This document shows positions 16,380-26,200 of a stretch of DNA of 51,560 nucleotides, in pieces. The notes under the pieces were generated by a model, which did no database searches, was not told the DNA's origin, and worked only from the letters and a program-made list of their open reading frames with translations. The stretch is from Nostoc sp. NMS9 (GTDB lineage: Bacteria; Cyanobacteriota; Cyanobacteriia; Cyanobacteriales; Nostocaceae). A program made the translations under genes and the position numbers. The stretch is taken from assembly GCF_017114995.1 (NCBI RefSeq), contig NZ_JABXKL010000090.1, positions 1 to 51,560 of the forward strand, written 5' to 3'. Each line of letters begins with the position of its first letter. The first letter of the stretch is position 1.

Positions 16380-17399
16380 ATGTTTGGTCTAATTGGACAT
16401 CTGACTAGTTTAGAACACGCTCAAGCGGTAGCTCAAGAATTGGGATACCCAGAATATGCCGATCAAGGGCTAGACTTTTGGTGCAGCGCCCCACCGCAAA
16501 TTGTCGATACCATTATTGTCACCAGTGTAACTGGGCAAAAAATTGAAGGACGGTATGTAGAATCTTGCTTTTTGCCGGAGATGCTGGCCAGTAGGCGCAT
16601 CAAAGCCGCAACGCGCAAAATCCTCAACGCGATGGCTCACGCACAAAAGCATGGCATTAACATTACAGCTTTAGGGGGATTTTCGTCGATTATTTTTGAA
16701 AACTTTAAGTTAGACCAGTTTAGCCAAGTCCGCAACATTAAACTAGAGTTTGAACGTTTCACCACAGGAAACACACATACTGCCTACATTATTTGTAAGC
16801 AGGTAGAAGAAGCCTCAAAACAACTGGGAATCGATCTGTCAAAAGCGACTGTTGCAATATGTGGGGCAACTGGGGATATTGGTAGTGCAGTTACCCGCTG
16901 GCTAGATGCAAAAACAGATGTCAAAGAACTTTTATTAATCGCCCGCGATCAAGAACGCCTCAAAGAACTGCAAGGCGAACTGGGACGAGGAAAAATCATG
17001 GGTTTGACAGAAGCATTGCCTGAAGCTGACGTTGTAGTTTGGGTTGCTAGTATGCCCAGAGGCGTGGAAATTGACCCCACCACTTTGAAACAACCCTGTT
17101 TATTGATTGATGGTGGCTATCCTAAAAACTTAGCAACAAAAGTTCAGCATCCTGGTGTATATGTGTTAAATGGTGGGATTGTAGAGCATTCCCTGGATAT
17201 TGACTGGAAAATTATGAAAATCGTCAATATGGACGTGCCAGCCCGCCAGTTGTTTGCTTGTTTTGCCGAATCAATGCTGCTGGAATTTGAGAAGTTATAC
17301 ACGAACTTTTCGTGGGGACGGAATCAGATTACCGTAGACAAAATGGAGCAGATTGGTAAGGTATCTGTGAAGCATGGATTTAGACCGCTGCTGGTTTAA
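16380..17399 (+). CDS. aar: Long-chain acyl-ACP reductase
   Basis: A 339-residue reductase that turns acyl-ACP into fatty aldehyde with NADPH, supplying ado upstream. MFGLIGHLTSLEHAQAVAQE is the conserved start. The Rossmann glycine motif is VAICGATGDIGSAV, and the segment MDVPARQLFACFAESMLLEF carries the Cys that corresponds to the acyl-thioester nucleophile of the family. The C terminus KVSVKHGFRPLLV is standard. Length is normal. The ado-aar-accA order is the common cyanobacterial arrangement. Confidence 0.97.
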   Translation: MFGLIGHLTSLEHAQAVAQELGYPEYADQGLDFWCSAPPQIVDTIIVTSVTGQKIEGRYVESCFLPEMLASRRIKAATRKILNAMAHAQKHGINITALGGFSSIIFENFKLDQFSQVRNIKLEFERFTTGNTHTAYIICKQVEEASKQLGIDLSKATVAICGATGDIGSAVTRWLDAKTDVKELLLIARDQERLKELQGELGRGKIMGLTEALPEADVVVWVASMPRGVEIDPTTLKQPCLLIDGGYPKNLATKVQHPGVYVLNGGIVEHSLDIDWKIMKIVNMDVPARQLFACFAESMLLEFEKLYTNFSWGRNQITVDKMEQIGKVSVKHGFRPLLV

Positions 17400-17405
17400 C
17401 TGTAA

Positions 17406-17512
17406 GAGTTAGGAGTTAAAAGTTAGGAGTTAAGAGTTAATAACTTTCATCAGTACACGCCTTCTAATACCTAACTCCTCACTCATAACTCCTAACATCC
17501 TAACTCCTCATC
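17406..17512. repeat. Facing heptanucleotide repeats between aar and accA
   Basis: AGTTAGG/AGTTAAA units at 17406-17443 and complementary CTAACTC/CATAACTC units at 17471-17512 form an imperfect inverted repeat in the spacer. It is of the same STRR family as the ado-aar spacer. Confidence 0.7.
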
Positions 17513-17556
17513 CCTCACTCTGAAAAACTTATAACTCGTAACTTATAACCCCTACG

Positions 17557-18537
17557 ATGGCAACTACCGAGCGTAAACCGCTACTGTTAGATTTTGAAAA
17601 GCCCCTAGCAGAACTTGCAACCCGAATCGATCAAATTCGGCAACTTGCAGAAGAAAATGGCGTCGATGTTTCTGGTCAAATTCGTCAACTAGAAGCACGC
17701 GCCATGCAACTACGTGAGGAAATTTTCACTAGTCTATCCCCGTCCCAGCGATTACAAGTCGCTCGTCATCCGCGTCGCCCTAGTACTCTCGATTACATTC
17801 AGGCAATTAGTGATGAATGGATGGAATTGCATGGCGATCGCTGTGGTGGTGACGATCCAGCTTTAGTTGGTGGTGTTGGTCGTCTGAGTGGGCAACCTGT
17901 GGTAATGTTGGGTCATCAAAAAGGACGCGATACTAAAGACAATATTGCCCGTAACTTTGGAATGCCTTACCCTGGCGGCTATCGCAAAGCCATGCGGTTG
18001 ATGGAACACGCCAACAAGTTTAGTATGCCGATACTAACTTTTATCGACACGCCCGGAGCTTGGTCTGGGGTAGAAGCAGAACACCAAGGTCAAGGAGAAG
18101 CGATCGCTTACAACTTACGGGAAATGTTTTGCTTGGATGTGCCAATTATCTGCACAGTTATCGGTGAAGGTGGTTCTGGTGGCGCACTTGGTATTGGAGT
18201 AGGCGATCGCCTACTCATGTTTGAACACTCCGTTTACACCGTCGCCACTCCCGAAGCCTGCGCCGCCATTTTGTGGAAAGATGCTGGTAAGGCTCCCCAA
18301 GCCGCTGTGGCGCTAAAAATTATTTCCCATGACCTGAAAAAGTTGGGAATTATCGACCAAATACTGCCTGAACCCACTGGTGGCGCTCATTCCGACCCCT
18401 TAAAAGCCGCTACCACTCTCAAGCAAGTGCTAATGGAAAATTTAGACGAACTCAATCGTTTAACCGCTCCAGAACGCCGCCAACTGCGCTATGAAAAATT
18501 CCGCAAAATTGGTGTTTTTACAGAAGTTGCTCACTAA
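17557..18537 (+). CDS. accA: Acetyl-CoA carboxylase carboxyltransferase subunit alpha
   Basis: A 326-residue subunit that with AccD transfers the carboxyl group from biotin to acetyl-CoA, the first step of fatty-acid synthesis. Start MATTERKPLLLDFEKPLAEL; then ARHPRRPSTLDYIQAI and HGDRCGGDDPALVGGVGRL. GHQKGRDTKDNIARNFGMPY is a near-invariant motif. TFIDTPGAWSGVEAE, GEGGSGGALGIGVGDRLLMF and ATPEACAAILWKDA complete the transferase fold. It follows the alkane genes, giving a cluster for acyl-chain production and reduction. Confidence 0.98.
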   Translation: MATTERKPLLLDFEKPLAELATRIDQIRQLAEENGVDVSGQIRQLEARAMQLREEIFTSLSPSQRLQVARHPRRPSTLDYIQAISDEWMELHGDRCGGDDPALVGGVGRLSGQPVVMLGHQKGRDTKDNIARNFGMPYPGGYRKAMRLMEHANKFSMPILTFIDTPGAWSGVEAEHQGQGEAIAYNLREMFCLDVPIICTVIGEGGSGGALGIGVGDRLLMFEHSVYTVATPEACAAILWKDAGKAPQAAVALKIISHDLKKLGIIDQILPEPTGGAHSDPLKAATTLKQVLMENLDELNRLTAPERRQLRYEKFRKIGVFTEVAH

Positions 18538-18892
18538 CGGCACTGCATAATGATTTATTAGTAAAGCAGCAATGCTATAATTGCCTATGTGCTTAAAGAT
18601 TTTTAACAATCTAGCCATAGGCATTCGCATATTTGGCAAATCTACTCAATTTAATTGAGTGGGTTTTGTATTATGTAAATAATCTAATTTGAATGTACGG
18701 CGTGGTTTTCCAGGCAACAACTTGTTGTCTTCACTGCTAAAACCCACAATATGGGAACTGTTGTGCTGCATCATAGCATTTGCTTAATGAAAATCATCAG
18801 ATTTTTAGATTCCTTTAATCTATCCAAACCGAGAAGTGTGAATAATGGGATGGTAATAGGCTTTGGGAACTGCCAAAAAATTGGGAGACACC
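18538..18892. other. Intergenic spacer after accA
   Basis: About 355 bases without a gene. It holds the terminator at 18644-18668. The rest is AT-rich with no recognised RNA; some self-complementary stretches around 18700-18760 (AACAACTTGTTGT) are short. Confidence 0.4.
18644..18668 (+). terminator. Intrinsic terminator after accA
   Basis: ACTCAA and TTGAGT pair around a five-base loop (18644-18660) and are followed by GGGTTTTGT. The stem is short and AT-rich, so efficiency is uncertain, but it sits about 107 bases after the accA stop. Confidence 0.4.
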
Positions 18893-19618
18893 ATGAATGT
18901 TGAGCAAAAACGACGCGCCCTGATTACTGGGGCAAGTAGTGGAATTGGGAAAGCAACGGCTTTAGCCTTTGCCAAAGCGGGAATAGATGTCGCCTTAGTC
19001 AGCCGTTCTTTGGATAAATTGGAGGCGGTAAGAGAAGCCGTAGAGCATACTGGGGTGGAAGCGAAAGCTTACGCTGTAGATTTAGCGCGGATCTTGGAAG
19101 TCAAAGAAAAGATCCAAGCGATCGCTCTTGACTTTGGTGATATAAACATTCTGGTAAACAATGCTGGCATTGCCTATACAGGAACTTTGAGCGAAATTTC
19201 ACTAGAGGGCTGGCAGCAGGTAATTGACTTGAATCTCACCAGCGTGTTTCAGTGCATTGTGGGGATTTTACCTTCAATGCGCGATCAAGGCGCAGGCACA
19301 ATTATCAACGTCGCCTCAATTGCCGCCAAGCAACCCTTTCCCGGTTGGGGAGCATACAGCGTCAGCAAAGCTGGTTTGATAGCCCTCTCTCAAACCCTGG
19401 CACAAGAAGAACGCACTCATGGCATTCGTGTCACAGCTATCTGTCCTGGCGCAGTCAATACCGAACTTTGGGATACAGAAACAGTCCATATCAACTTAGA
19501 CCGTTCTAAAATGTTAACCCCGGAAATTGTGGCTCAGTCAATTCTCTATACAGTTCTGTTACCACAACAGGCAGTGATTGATGAATTGACCTTGATGCCC
19601 AGCGCTGGCGCACTCTAA
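18893..19618 (+). CDS. SDR family short-chain dehydrogenase, FabG-like
   Basis: A 241-residue NAD(P)-dependent reductase from ATG 18893, preferred because GGGAGA precedes it; an upstream in-frame TTG at 18863 lacks support. The cofactor motif is ALITGASSGIGKATALAFA. NNAGIAYTG, the catalytic Ser region INVASIAAK and the YSVSK pair are present, and the end ELTLMPSAGAL is common in this SDR group. The neighbours accA and the acyl reductase suggest a role in acyl or ketone reduction, but SDR specificity cannot be read from sequence. Confidence 0.88.
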   Translation: MNVEQKRRALITGASSGIGKATALAFAKAGIDVALVSRSLDKLEAVREAVEHTGVEAKAYAVDLARILEVKEKIQAIALDFGDINILVNNAGIAYTGTLSEISLEGWQQVIDLNLTSVFQCIVGILPSMRDQGAGTIINVASIAAKQPFPGWGAYSVSKAGLIALSQTLAQEERTHGIRVTAICPGAVNTELWDTETVHINLDRSKMLTPEIVAQSILYTVLLPQQAVIDELTLMPSAGAL

Positions 19619-19623
19619 TTGCG

Positions 19624-19703
19624 AAGTTAGGAGTTAGAAGTTATGAGTTAAAAGTTAGGAGTTATAAATTTATAACTCCTAACTCATAACTCATAACTCA
19701 TAA
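19624..19703. repeat. Large palindrome of AGTTAGG/CTAACTC heptamers
   Basis: AGTTAGGAGTTAGAAGTTATG units are mirrored by CATAACTC units around the centre TATAAATTTATA. The symmetry is nearly perfect over 80 bases, between the SDR gene and folE. It could form a long hairpin in RNA. Confidence 0.75.
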
Positions 19704-19733
19704 CTAAATTAAAACCATAACCAAGACTGAATC

Positions 19734-20441
19734 ATGACTATTGCTAGTTCCAACGGTTCCAATTGCTCTCAATCGCCTCTGATTCCCGACTTGGCAGAAG
19801 CCATAACTCCCAGACCCGATCGCAATACTAATAACGGGCGACAACCGGATGTGTTCCCGCCAACAGAGGAACAGATGGAGGAAATGAAGGACGCCGTGCG
19901 GACACTAATACTGGGAGTTGGCGAAGACCCCGAACGCGAAGGACTCCTGAAAACACCCAAACGAGTAGCCGAGGCAATGCGGTTTCTTACCAGTGGGTAC
20001 AACCAATCTCTTGAAGAACTCGTTAACGATGCCATCTTTGATGAAGGGCATAGCGAGATGGTGCTAGTTAGAGATATTAATTTCTTTAGTTTGTGCGAAC
20101 ACCACATGCTGCCATTTATGGGTAGAGCGCACGTTGCTTATATTCCCAACCAAAAAGTTGTCGGACTGAGTAAGCTGGCCCGGATTGTTGAGATGTATTC
20201 CCGTCGCTTACAAGTACAAGAGAGGTTAACTCGTCAAATTGCCGAAGCAATCCAGACCGTTCTAGAACCTCAAGGCGTTGCTGTAGTGATGGAAGCTAGC
20301 CACATGTGCATGGTAATGCGTGGCGTTCAGAAACCAGGTTCCTGGACTGTCACTAGCGCAATGGTTGGTGTGTTCCAAGAGGAACACAAAACCCGCGAAG
20401 AATTTTTTAACTTAATTCGCCACCAACCAGCGTTCTTTTAA
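19734..20441 (+). CDS. folE: GTP cyclohydrolase I
   Basis: A 235-residue enzyme that makes dihydroneopterin triphosphate from GTP, the entry to folate and pterin synthesis. The first 45 residues are a variable extension. From EEMKDAVRTLILGVGEDPER the fold is canonical: LLKTPKRVAEAMRFLTSGYN, then the zinc-binding NFFSLCEHHMLPFMG (Cys and two His), VGLSKLARIVEMYSRRLQ, QERLTRQIAEAI, and SHMCMVMRGVQKPGSWTVTS with the second zinc Cys. It begins 116 bases after the SDR gene. Confidence 0.97.
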   Translation: MTIASSNGSNCSQSPLIPDLAEAITPRPDRNTNNGRQPDVFPPTEEQMEEMKDAVRTLILGVGEDPEREGLLKTPKRVAEAMRFLTSGYNQSLEELVNDAIFDEGHSEMVLVRDINFFSLCEHHMLPFMGRAHVAYIPNQKVVGLSKLARIVEMYSRRLQVQERLTRQIAEAIQTVLEPQGVAVVMEASHMCMVMRGVQKPGSWTVTSAMVGVFQEEHKTREEFFNLIRHQPAFF

Positions 20442-20445
20442 ATGC

Positions 20446-20503
20446 TGAGTTAGGAGTTAGGAGTTAGGAGTTAATTCACAACTCATTACTCCTAACTTCT
20501 AAG
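20446..20503. repeat. Heptanucleotide repeat pair between folE and trpF
   Basis: Three AGTTAGG units (20448-20472) face CATTACTCCTAACTTC (20482-20499). They lie between the convergent folE and trpF genes and could act as a bidirectional terminator. Confidence 0.6.
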
Positions 20504-21136
20504 TAAATCAATGTTTTTTAGACTGTGAAATAGGAGTGCTACTTTATCTAAATCCTTATCTCCTGGTGTCCGTTCCACACCACTAGATAAATCAACGCCG
20601 CTAGGATTAACCTGATTTAGGGCTTCCACAATATTATCGGCTGTTAGTCCCCCTGCTAAAAGCCAAGGACAACTAGGGCTAAATTGTTCTAGCATCTTCC
20701 AATCTAAAGTTTTGCCTGTACCACCCAGTTGTTGCGGATGGTAAGCGTCAAGTAGCAAAGTATCGACAAATTTGGTGTAATCAACCGCTGTGTCAAGATG
20801 CTCAAGACTACGAATTCTCAGTGCTTTAATAATTTCAATATTGGGTAAAGCTTGACGTAGTTGGTAGCAAAAATTTGGTGATTCATCTCCGTGTAACTGC
20901 ACACCAGTCAACCCAGAATCAGCAATTATCTGACTGATTTCAGCGATACTAGCGTTGGCAAAAACCCCAATTGTGTCAATATTTGCCGGGAGTTCTGCCA
21001 CTGCTGCCCGAATTTGCAATGCGGTAACGTAACGAGGTGAATTTGGTACACAAATAAATCCTAGTGCTGTTGCGCCTAGAGAGGCGATCGCTATAGACTG
21101 CTGTGGTTGAGTAATGCCGCAAATCTTAACGCGCAT
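20492..21136 (-). CDS. trpF: Phosphoribosylanthranilate isomerase
   Basis: A 214-residue TIM-barrel enzyme of tryptophan synthesis. It begins MRVKICGITQPQQSI with the catalytic Cys in KICGIT. ALGFICVPNSPRYVT follows, then GLTGVQLHGDESPNF, LLLDAYHPQQLGGTGKTLDW carrying the catalytic Asp, WLLAGGLTADNIVEAL and PSGVDLSSGVERTPGDKDL, the phosphate-binding end. It is encoded alone and convergent with folE, a typical dispersed cyanobacterial trp gene. Confidence 0.97.
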   Translation of the reverse strand: MRVKICGITQPQQSIAIASLGATALGFICVPNSPRYVTALQIRAAVAELPANIDTIGVFANASIAEISQIIADSGLTGVQLHGDESPNFCYQLRQALPNIEIIKALRIRSLEHLDTAVDYTKFVDTLLLDAYHPQQLGGTGKTLDWKMLEQFSPSCPWLLAGGLTADNIVEALNQVNPSGVDLSSGVERTPGDKDLDKVALLFHSLKNIDLLRS

Positions 21137-21257
21137 GAATATTTAACAAATTTAAACTAATCATCTGAAAAGTCTAAACTATCTAAAAAATTTTTGGGCC
21201 TTGTAATTTTATAATCTTGTAGGTCTACATTAACTTTTCCATTCAGGAGACAAAACC

Positions 21258-21515
21258 TTGATTTCCTCTATTTTACTAGCAGCCGCCGCTGCATCTGTTC
21301 CCGCAACACCTGTGTGGAATCCCACAGTAGGAATCATCATCAGCATCAGTAGCTTAGTAGTTGTTTTGCTAAGTACTAGGATTGAAAAACCCTTAGTTGG
21401 CCCCAAGTTCCCTATTTTGCCGATTAGTATTCCAACATTTGTTGCTGCGATGGCTTTTGGTCATATTATTGGCGTTGGCATAGTTCTAGGACTAACTTAC
21501 ATCGGTCGTCTGTAG
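21258..21515 (+). CDS. psaK: Photosystem I reaction centre subunit PsaK
   Basis: An 85-residue two-helix membrane protein of photosystem I at the trimer periphery. A short N terminus (SSILLAAAAASVPATPVWNP) is followed by helix one TVGIIISISSLVVVLLSTRI, a loop KPLVGPKFPIL and helix two SIPTFVAAMAFGHIIGVGIV ending GLTYIGRL, the conserved FGHxxGVGxxLGL motif of PsaK. The start is a TTG at 21258 behind AGGAGA. Cyanobacteria often carry several psaK copies; this one is fairly divergent, so it could be a variant form. Confidence 0.82.
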   Translation: MISSILLAAAAASVPATPVWNPTVGIIISISSLVVVLLSTRIEKPLVGPKFPILPISIPTFVAAMAFGHIIGVGIVLGLTYIGRL

Positions 21516-21842
21516 TTTTGTGATGACAGAGGTGTTACTTGTAACGCCACTATCAATACAAAACTCCTAAAAATGATTTTGGGCAGTGGGTAGGGGGAGT
21601 AGGAAAGAAATAACTTATGACCCATGCCCAATGCCCCATGCCCCATACTCAATTCCCAATTCCAGAGTTTTGCTCATAGGCATTAATTGTCTATTCTAGA
21701 AATAAGAGCATTTCGTCACTTGTTACTACCGAATTGATGCTCAATATAGATGTGTATACGAATATGCAATAGATGTGTATACGAATATGCATAGTATATA
21801 GGTATAAAAAGTACTGACGATATCTAGTTTTAGGGCAATGTA
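21516..21842. other. Intergenic spacer before the site-2 protease gene
   Basis: About 327 bases. Contains a GGGCATGGG-type repeat (21616-21662, CCATGCCCAATGCCC units) and the tandem 23-base repeat at 21748-21792. No gene. Confidence 0.5.
21748..21792. repeat. Two tandem 23-base repeats upstream of the M50 gene
   Basis: AGATGTGTATACGAATATGC and a short tail repeat directly twice (21748-21770 and 21771-21792) ending about 50 bases before the ATG. The unit contains the palindromes GTATAC and ATGCAT-like ends. Two tandem units this close to a start suggest binding sites. Confidence 0.8.
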
Positions 21843-23039
21843 ATGCAAACAAATTGGAGAATTGGGTCATTATTTGGAATTCCCCTGTTTTTAGACCCGT
21901 TATGGTTTGTGATTTTAGGGTTGGCAACCCTGAACTTTGGGGTAGCTTACCAGGAATGGGGAAGTGTTATAGCTTGGAGTGCTGGAATAGTTATGGCACT
22001 GCTGCTTTTTGGTTCGGTGCTATTGCATGAGTTGGGTCATAGCTTGGTAGCCCGATCGCAAGGCATTAGAGTTAATTCAATTACTCTATTTATGTTTGGC
22101 GGGATTGCTGCCATTGAAGAAGAATCTAAAACTCCTTTCAAAGCCTTTCAAGTAGCGATCGCTGGTCCTTTGGTGAGTATCATACTATTTTTCCTCCTCC
22201 GTCTGGCAGCTTTTGCGATACCTGATACGAATCCCCTCAGTGTCATGGTCGGAGATTTGGCGAGAATTAACTTAGTAGTGGCTCTATTTAACCTGATTCC
22301 TGGCTTACCTCTAGATGGGGGGCAAGTGTTAAAAGCAGCACTATGGCAAATCACAGGTAATCGTTTTCAAGCCGTACACTGGGCTGCAAAGGCGGGACAA
22401 ATATTGGGTTATAGTGCGATCGTTTTTGGATTTGTTGTAGATTTTGTTACCAAAGAGTTAGTAGTTGGTTTGTGGATTGCGCTGTTAGGTTGGTTTGCTG
22501 TCCGCAACGCTAACACCTATGACAACATGACTACATTGCAAGAAAGCTTGCTCAAGGTGGTGGCGGCCGATGCGATGACTCGTGACTTTCGCGTAATTGA
22601 TGCTGACCAGACATTGCGTTCCTTTGCTGATTTATACCTGTTGGAAACCGCTCCCTCACAGGTTTATTTTGCTGCTTCTGATGGACGTTATCGGGGTCTA
22701 GTTTCCATTGACGATTTTCGTTTAACCCAAAGGAGTGAATGGGAAACTGAAACTTTACACAGGATAGTGCATCCGCTGACAGAAATACCTACCGTTGCAG
22801 AATCAACATCAATAGCTGAGGTAATTAACAAATTAGAAAATGAGCAGTTACCTAGAATTACCGTACTTTCTCCCTCTGGTGCCGTAGCTGGTGTAATTGA
22901 TCGGGGTGATATTGTAAGGGCGTTGGTACAAAAGTTAAATTTGCAGATAACCGATGCTGAAATTAAGCGCATCAAGGAAGAAGGTAGCTATCCGCCTGGG
23001 TTGCAACTGGGAGGAATAGCGAAGTCAATTACAAATTAA
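21843..23039 (+). CDS. Site-2 protease family membrane metalloprotease with CBS domains
   Basis: A 398-residue intramembrane protease. The zinc motif is LLHELGHSLVARSQGI in the second transmembrane helix, and the third ligand lies in LFNLIPGLPLDGGQVLKAAL (the NxxPxxxxDGG site). About six hydrophobic segments are present. After residue 225 a soluble part carries two CBS-like repeats (VVAADAMTRDFRVIDADQTL, and VAESTSIAEVINKLENEQ with IDRGDIVRAL). CBS domains may sense adenine nucleotides and gate the protease. The substrate is unknown; relatives cleave anti-sigma factors. An unusual tandem 23-base repeat lies in its promoter region. Confidence 0.9.
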   Translation: MQTNWRIGSLFGIPLFLDPLWFVILGLATLNFGVAYQEWGSVIAWSAGIVMALLLFGSVLLHELGHSLVARSQGIRVNSITLFMFGGIAAIEEESKTPFKAFQVAIAGPLVSIILFFLLRLAAFAIPDTNPLSVMVGDLARINLVVALFNLIPGLPLDGGQVLKAALWQITGNRFQAVHWAAKAGQILGYSAIVFGFVVDFVTKELVVGLWIALLGWFAVRNANTYDNMTTLQESLLKVVAADAMTRDFRVIDADQTLRSFADLYLLETAPSQVYFAASDGRYRGLVSIDDFRLTQRSEWETETLHRIVHPLTEIPTVAESTSIAEVINKLENEQLPRITVLSPSGAVAGVIDRGDIVRALVQKLNLQITDAEIKRIKEEGSYPPGLQLGGIAKSITN

Positions 23040-23133
23040 ACGTCATACACTCGTCATAGTTTTGCAATAGATTTGTCAAAAGCTTGTGCGATATTTAATT
23101 TGGTATTTGGTTACAAAATGCTTTTTTTGGGTA

Positions 23134-23157
23134 AAAGGTAGGATTTCCTACCTTTTT
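23134..23157. terminator. Intrinsic terminator between convergent genes
   Basis: AAAGGTAGGA pairs with TCCTACCTTT around a 2-4 base loop and is followed by TTTT. The mirrored A and T tracts make it usable from both strands, between the M50 gene and the caspase-WD40 gene. Confidence 0.8.
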
Positions 23158-23209
23158 TATTTATCAAAATGTAGTGTAGGCGTAGCTCGTCTTATACATC
23201 GCTTTTACC

Positions 23210-26200
23210 TTACTTGTCTGGATTTGCAGGGGTTGATGGTAAATTATTACAGAGATGGCGATCGCTCTCCACAACATTAGGGTTATTCTGCAAATAGTCA
23301 CGTGCGCGATCGCAAGCCCCTTGTATCAGCTCATCGAATGATTGAATCGGCCACAACTTAGCAATGCTATCATCTCCCGCGCTAGCCAGTATCTTACCAT
23401 CCTTGTTAAAACTGACGTTCCTGACTTCGCCTTGATGTGCTTTCCAGGCAGCAAACTGCTCCCTATTCTGCCAGTCCCACAACTGCACATTACCTTTTTG
23501 GTCACCACTGACAATCATCTTGCCATCGGGGCTGAATGCTACTGAATTCACCGCCGCCCCAAAATTTACTGCCGCCACGAATTCCTGCAATGGCTTACCC
23601 TGCAAGTTCCATAAGCGAATAGTGCCATCATCTCCAGCACTAACTAGTCGCTGACTATCGGGACTGAATGCCACACTATAGACAGGGCCTAAATGACCCG
23701 GAATGTTTGTGATCAACTGCTGTTTGTGCCAATTCCACACACGGATAATGCCGTCATTTCCGGCGCTAGCCAGCAGCTTGCTATCTGGGCTAAAACTAAC
23801 TTTGCAGAAGTGCTTTTCACTAGGGAATTTTACCATAGAGAACTTTGCTAACTGCCGCCGCTTTTGCCAGTCCCACACAAGAACAACACCGTTGTTTTCC
23901 ACACTAGCTACTAGTTTGCTATCCGGACTAAAACTGACATCGCATATATGCTTTGGATAACCAGAAAATTCTGCCATTGATAATGCTGTCAACTGTTGAC
24001 CATGCAAGTTCCACACGCGGACATTGCTATCATCTCCGGCGCTAGCCATTAACTGACCATCCGGGCTAAAACTGACACTCTGGACTCGTTTACCTTGATG
24101 TGCTGTCCATCCTAGCAACTGTTGACCCTGTAAGTTCCACAAGCGGATGATGCCATCATCTCCCCCAGTCGTTACTCGTTGACCATCTGGGCTGAAATTA
24201 ATGCTGAGAAATCGATCTTGATGCCCTTGTAATTCTGTCAGCTGCTTACCCTGCAAGTTCCACACGCGGACAGTTTTATCATCTCCGGCGCTAGTTAGTA
24301 GTTGACCATCTCGGCTAAAACTAACGCTTCTAACTGGGCCTTGATGCCCAGCAAATTTCTCCAACTCCTTACCCTGCAAATCCCATAAACGGACAGTGCC
24401 ATCTCCGGCTGCACTAGCTACTTGTTGACCATCTGGGCTAAATTGCACACTCCAGATTCGGCCTTGATGCCCTGTAAAAGGTTTCCCCAACTGCTGACCC
24501 TGCAAGTTCCACACGCGAACAGTTCTGTCCTGTCCACCACTGACCAGTAACTGACCATCTGGGCTAAAACTGACACTGCTAACAGGTTGTTGATGTCCTT
24601 TGCATTGTGCTAATTGTTGACCCTGCAAGTTCCACAAGCGGATAGTACTGTTTTTTCCAGCTGTAGCTAGCATCTGCCCATTGGGGCTAAAACTGACGCT
24701 GTTAACCGAGTTTTGATTTGCTTTCCATTCTCGCAACTGCTGACCTTGTAAGTTCCAAATGCGGATTGTATCGTCATCGCCGCCGCTAGCGATTAGCTGA
24801 CTATCTGGGCTAAAACGGATACCCCTAACCCGATTTTGATGCCCTTTCAATTCTGCTAACAGTTGACCCTGTAAGTTCCATAAGCGAATAATACCGTCCT
24901 CTCCAGCTGTAGCCAGTAGTTGCCCATTCGGGCTAAAACTGAGGCTTCTGACCAGATTTGTATTCCATACAGCCTGCTCCTGACCCTGTAAGTTCCATAA
25001 GCGAACAATACCATCCTCTCCAGCGCTTGCTAGTAACTGCCCATTTGGGCTAAAACTGCTTCTGACCGTGCCTTGATGCCCTTCTAAGCGGTTGCGTTCT
25101 CTGACTGTATAAACTGCCTTTTGCAGTGTTCCTTGCACTTGATTTTGTAGCTGCTCGCTGGGACGAAATAATTGTAAAAGTGGGTGTTGCAGTAACCTTC
25201 CGGCTCGTAGGCTAGAAATTAATGCATCTAACCCTTGCTCCTGTAGCCTGGCTTCTGCTGTTTCTCTAGAAGCCCTGCTTTGACCCATCAATGCATTACT
25301 TTGACTAAACACTGCCCAGCCAGTCAACCCGCTTAAACCTAAAATAACTGCGATCGCAATCCGCCATCGCCAACTAATGTTCCGGCGTTTCTGTAAAACA
25401 CTTTGTTGGACAAATTCTGTTTCTAACTGATTAAACCAATTGTCATTTAACTGGAGTTCCTGATTCAATACATCAAGATAAGGATTACTATTCCAAAGAA
25501 ACTGTATAGGTTTCTCTCTCAAACCCTCTTGTTGATGCTGTCTTTGCTGTAATCCTTGAACAGGCCGAGTCGGAATTTTGCTAAATAAGTTTTCAGCAAC
25601 GTATAATCTGCGATCTAACCAATCAATTACAGTTTCAGCTTTGGCTTGCAAACCTGATGGCTGTTCCTTGCTGGCGACACTCTCCCACTCTTCGGCAGCT
25701 GCTGTTAGCCGCCGTTGTAAAATTATGTCTTCTTCTTTTTTCCACTTGAGTAATTTATCCCATCCCTCCACTAAAGCATCATGGGCTGGCTCTACATAGG
25801 GTTCGCCTTGAGAATTAGAACCTTCAATGATTAAGCGGGCTTCAGAAAAACGTTTGATGACTGTTTGCACGCGATCGCTTTCTTGTTCATCGGCGTAAAT
25901 TAGTTCAGACTTGGGAACCTGTCGCCTTGCTAAGTCGCCACCCTGCAATGAAATCATTCGCAGCATTACCCGCCGTACTGTGTTTTCATAAGCGGGAGAT
26001 GAAGCAACTAGTCGATCGTATTCTTGGTTAGCACGTTTGGTTAGAGAACCAACTACTCTTCCCAACTCTTCGTAATCTTCCTTTTTTAAGGCGCGGTTGT
26101 CCCTTCGTTCCTCTAAATATTTCAGGTACAATTCGCTGAGGGTGAAAGAAAGTAAGGGTAAAGCACCTGGCATTTGTACGACTTCGTTGATCAGTTCATC

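Noticed and set aside
18863..18892. Earlier TTG start of the SDR gene
   Set aside because: No ribosome-binding site; the ATG at 18893 is behind GGGAGA.
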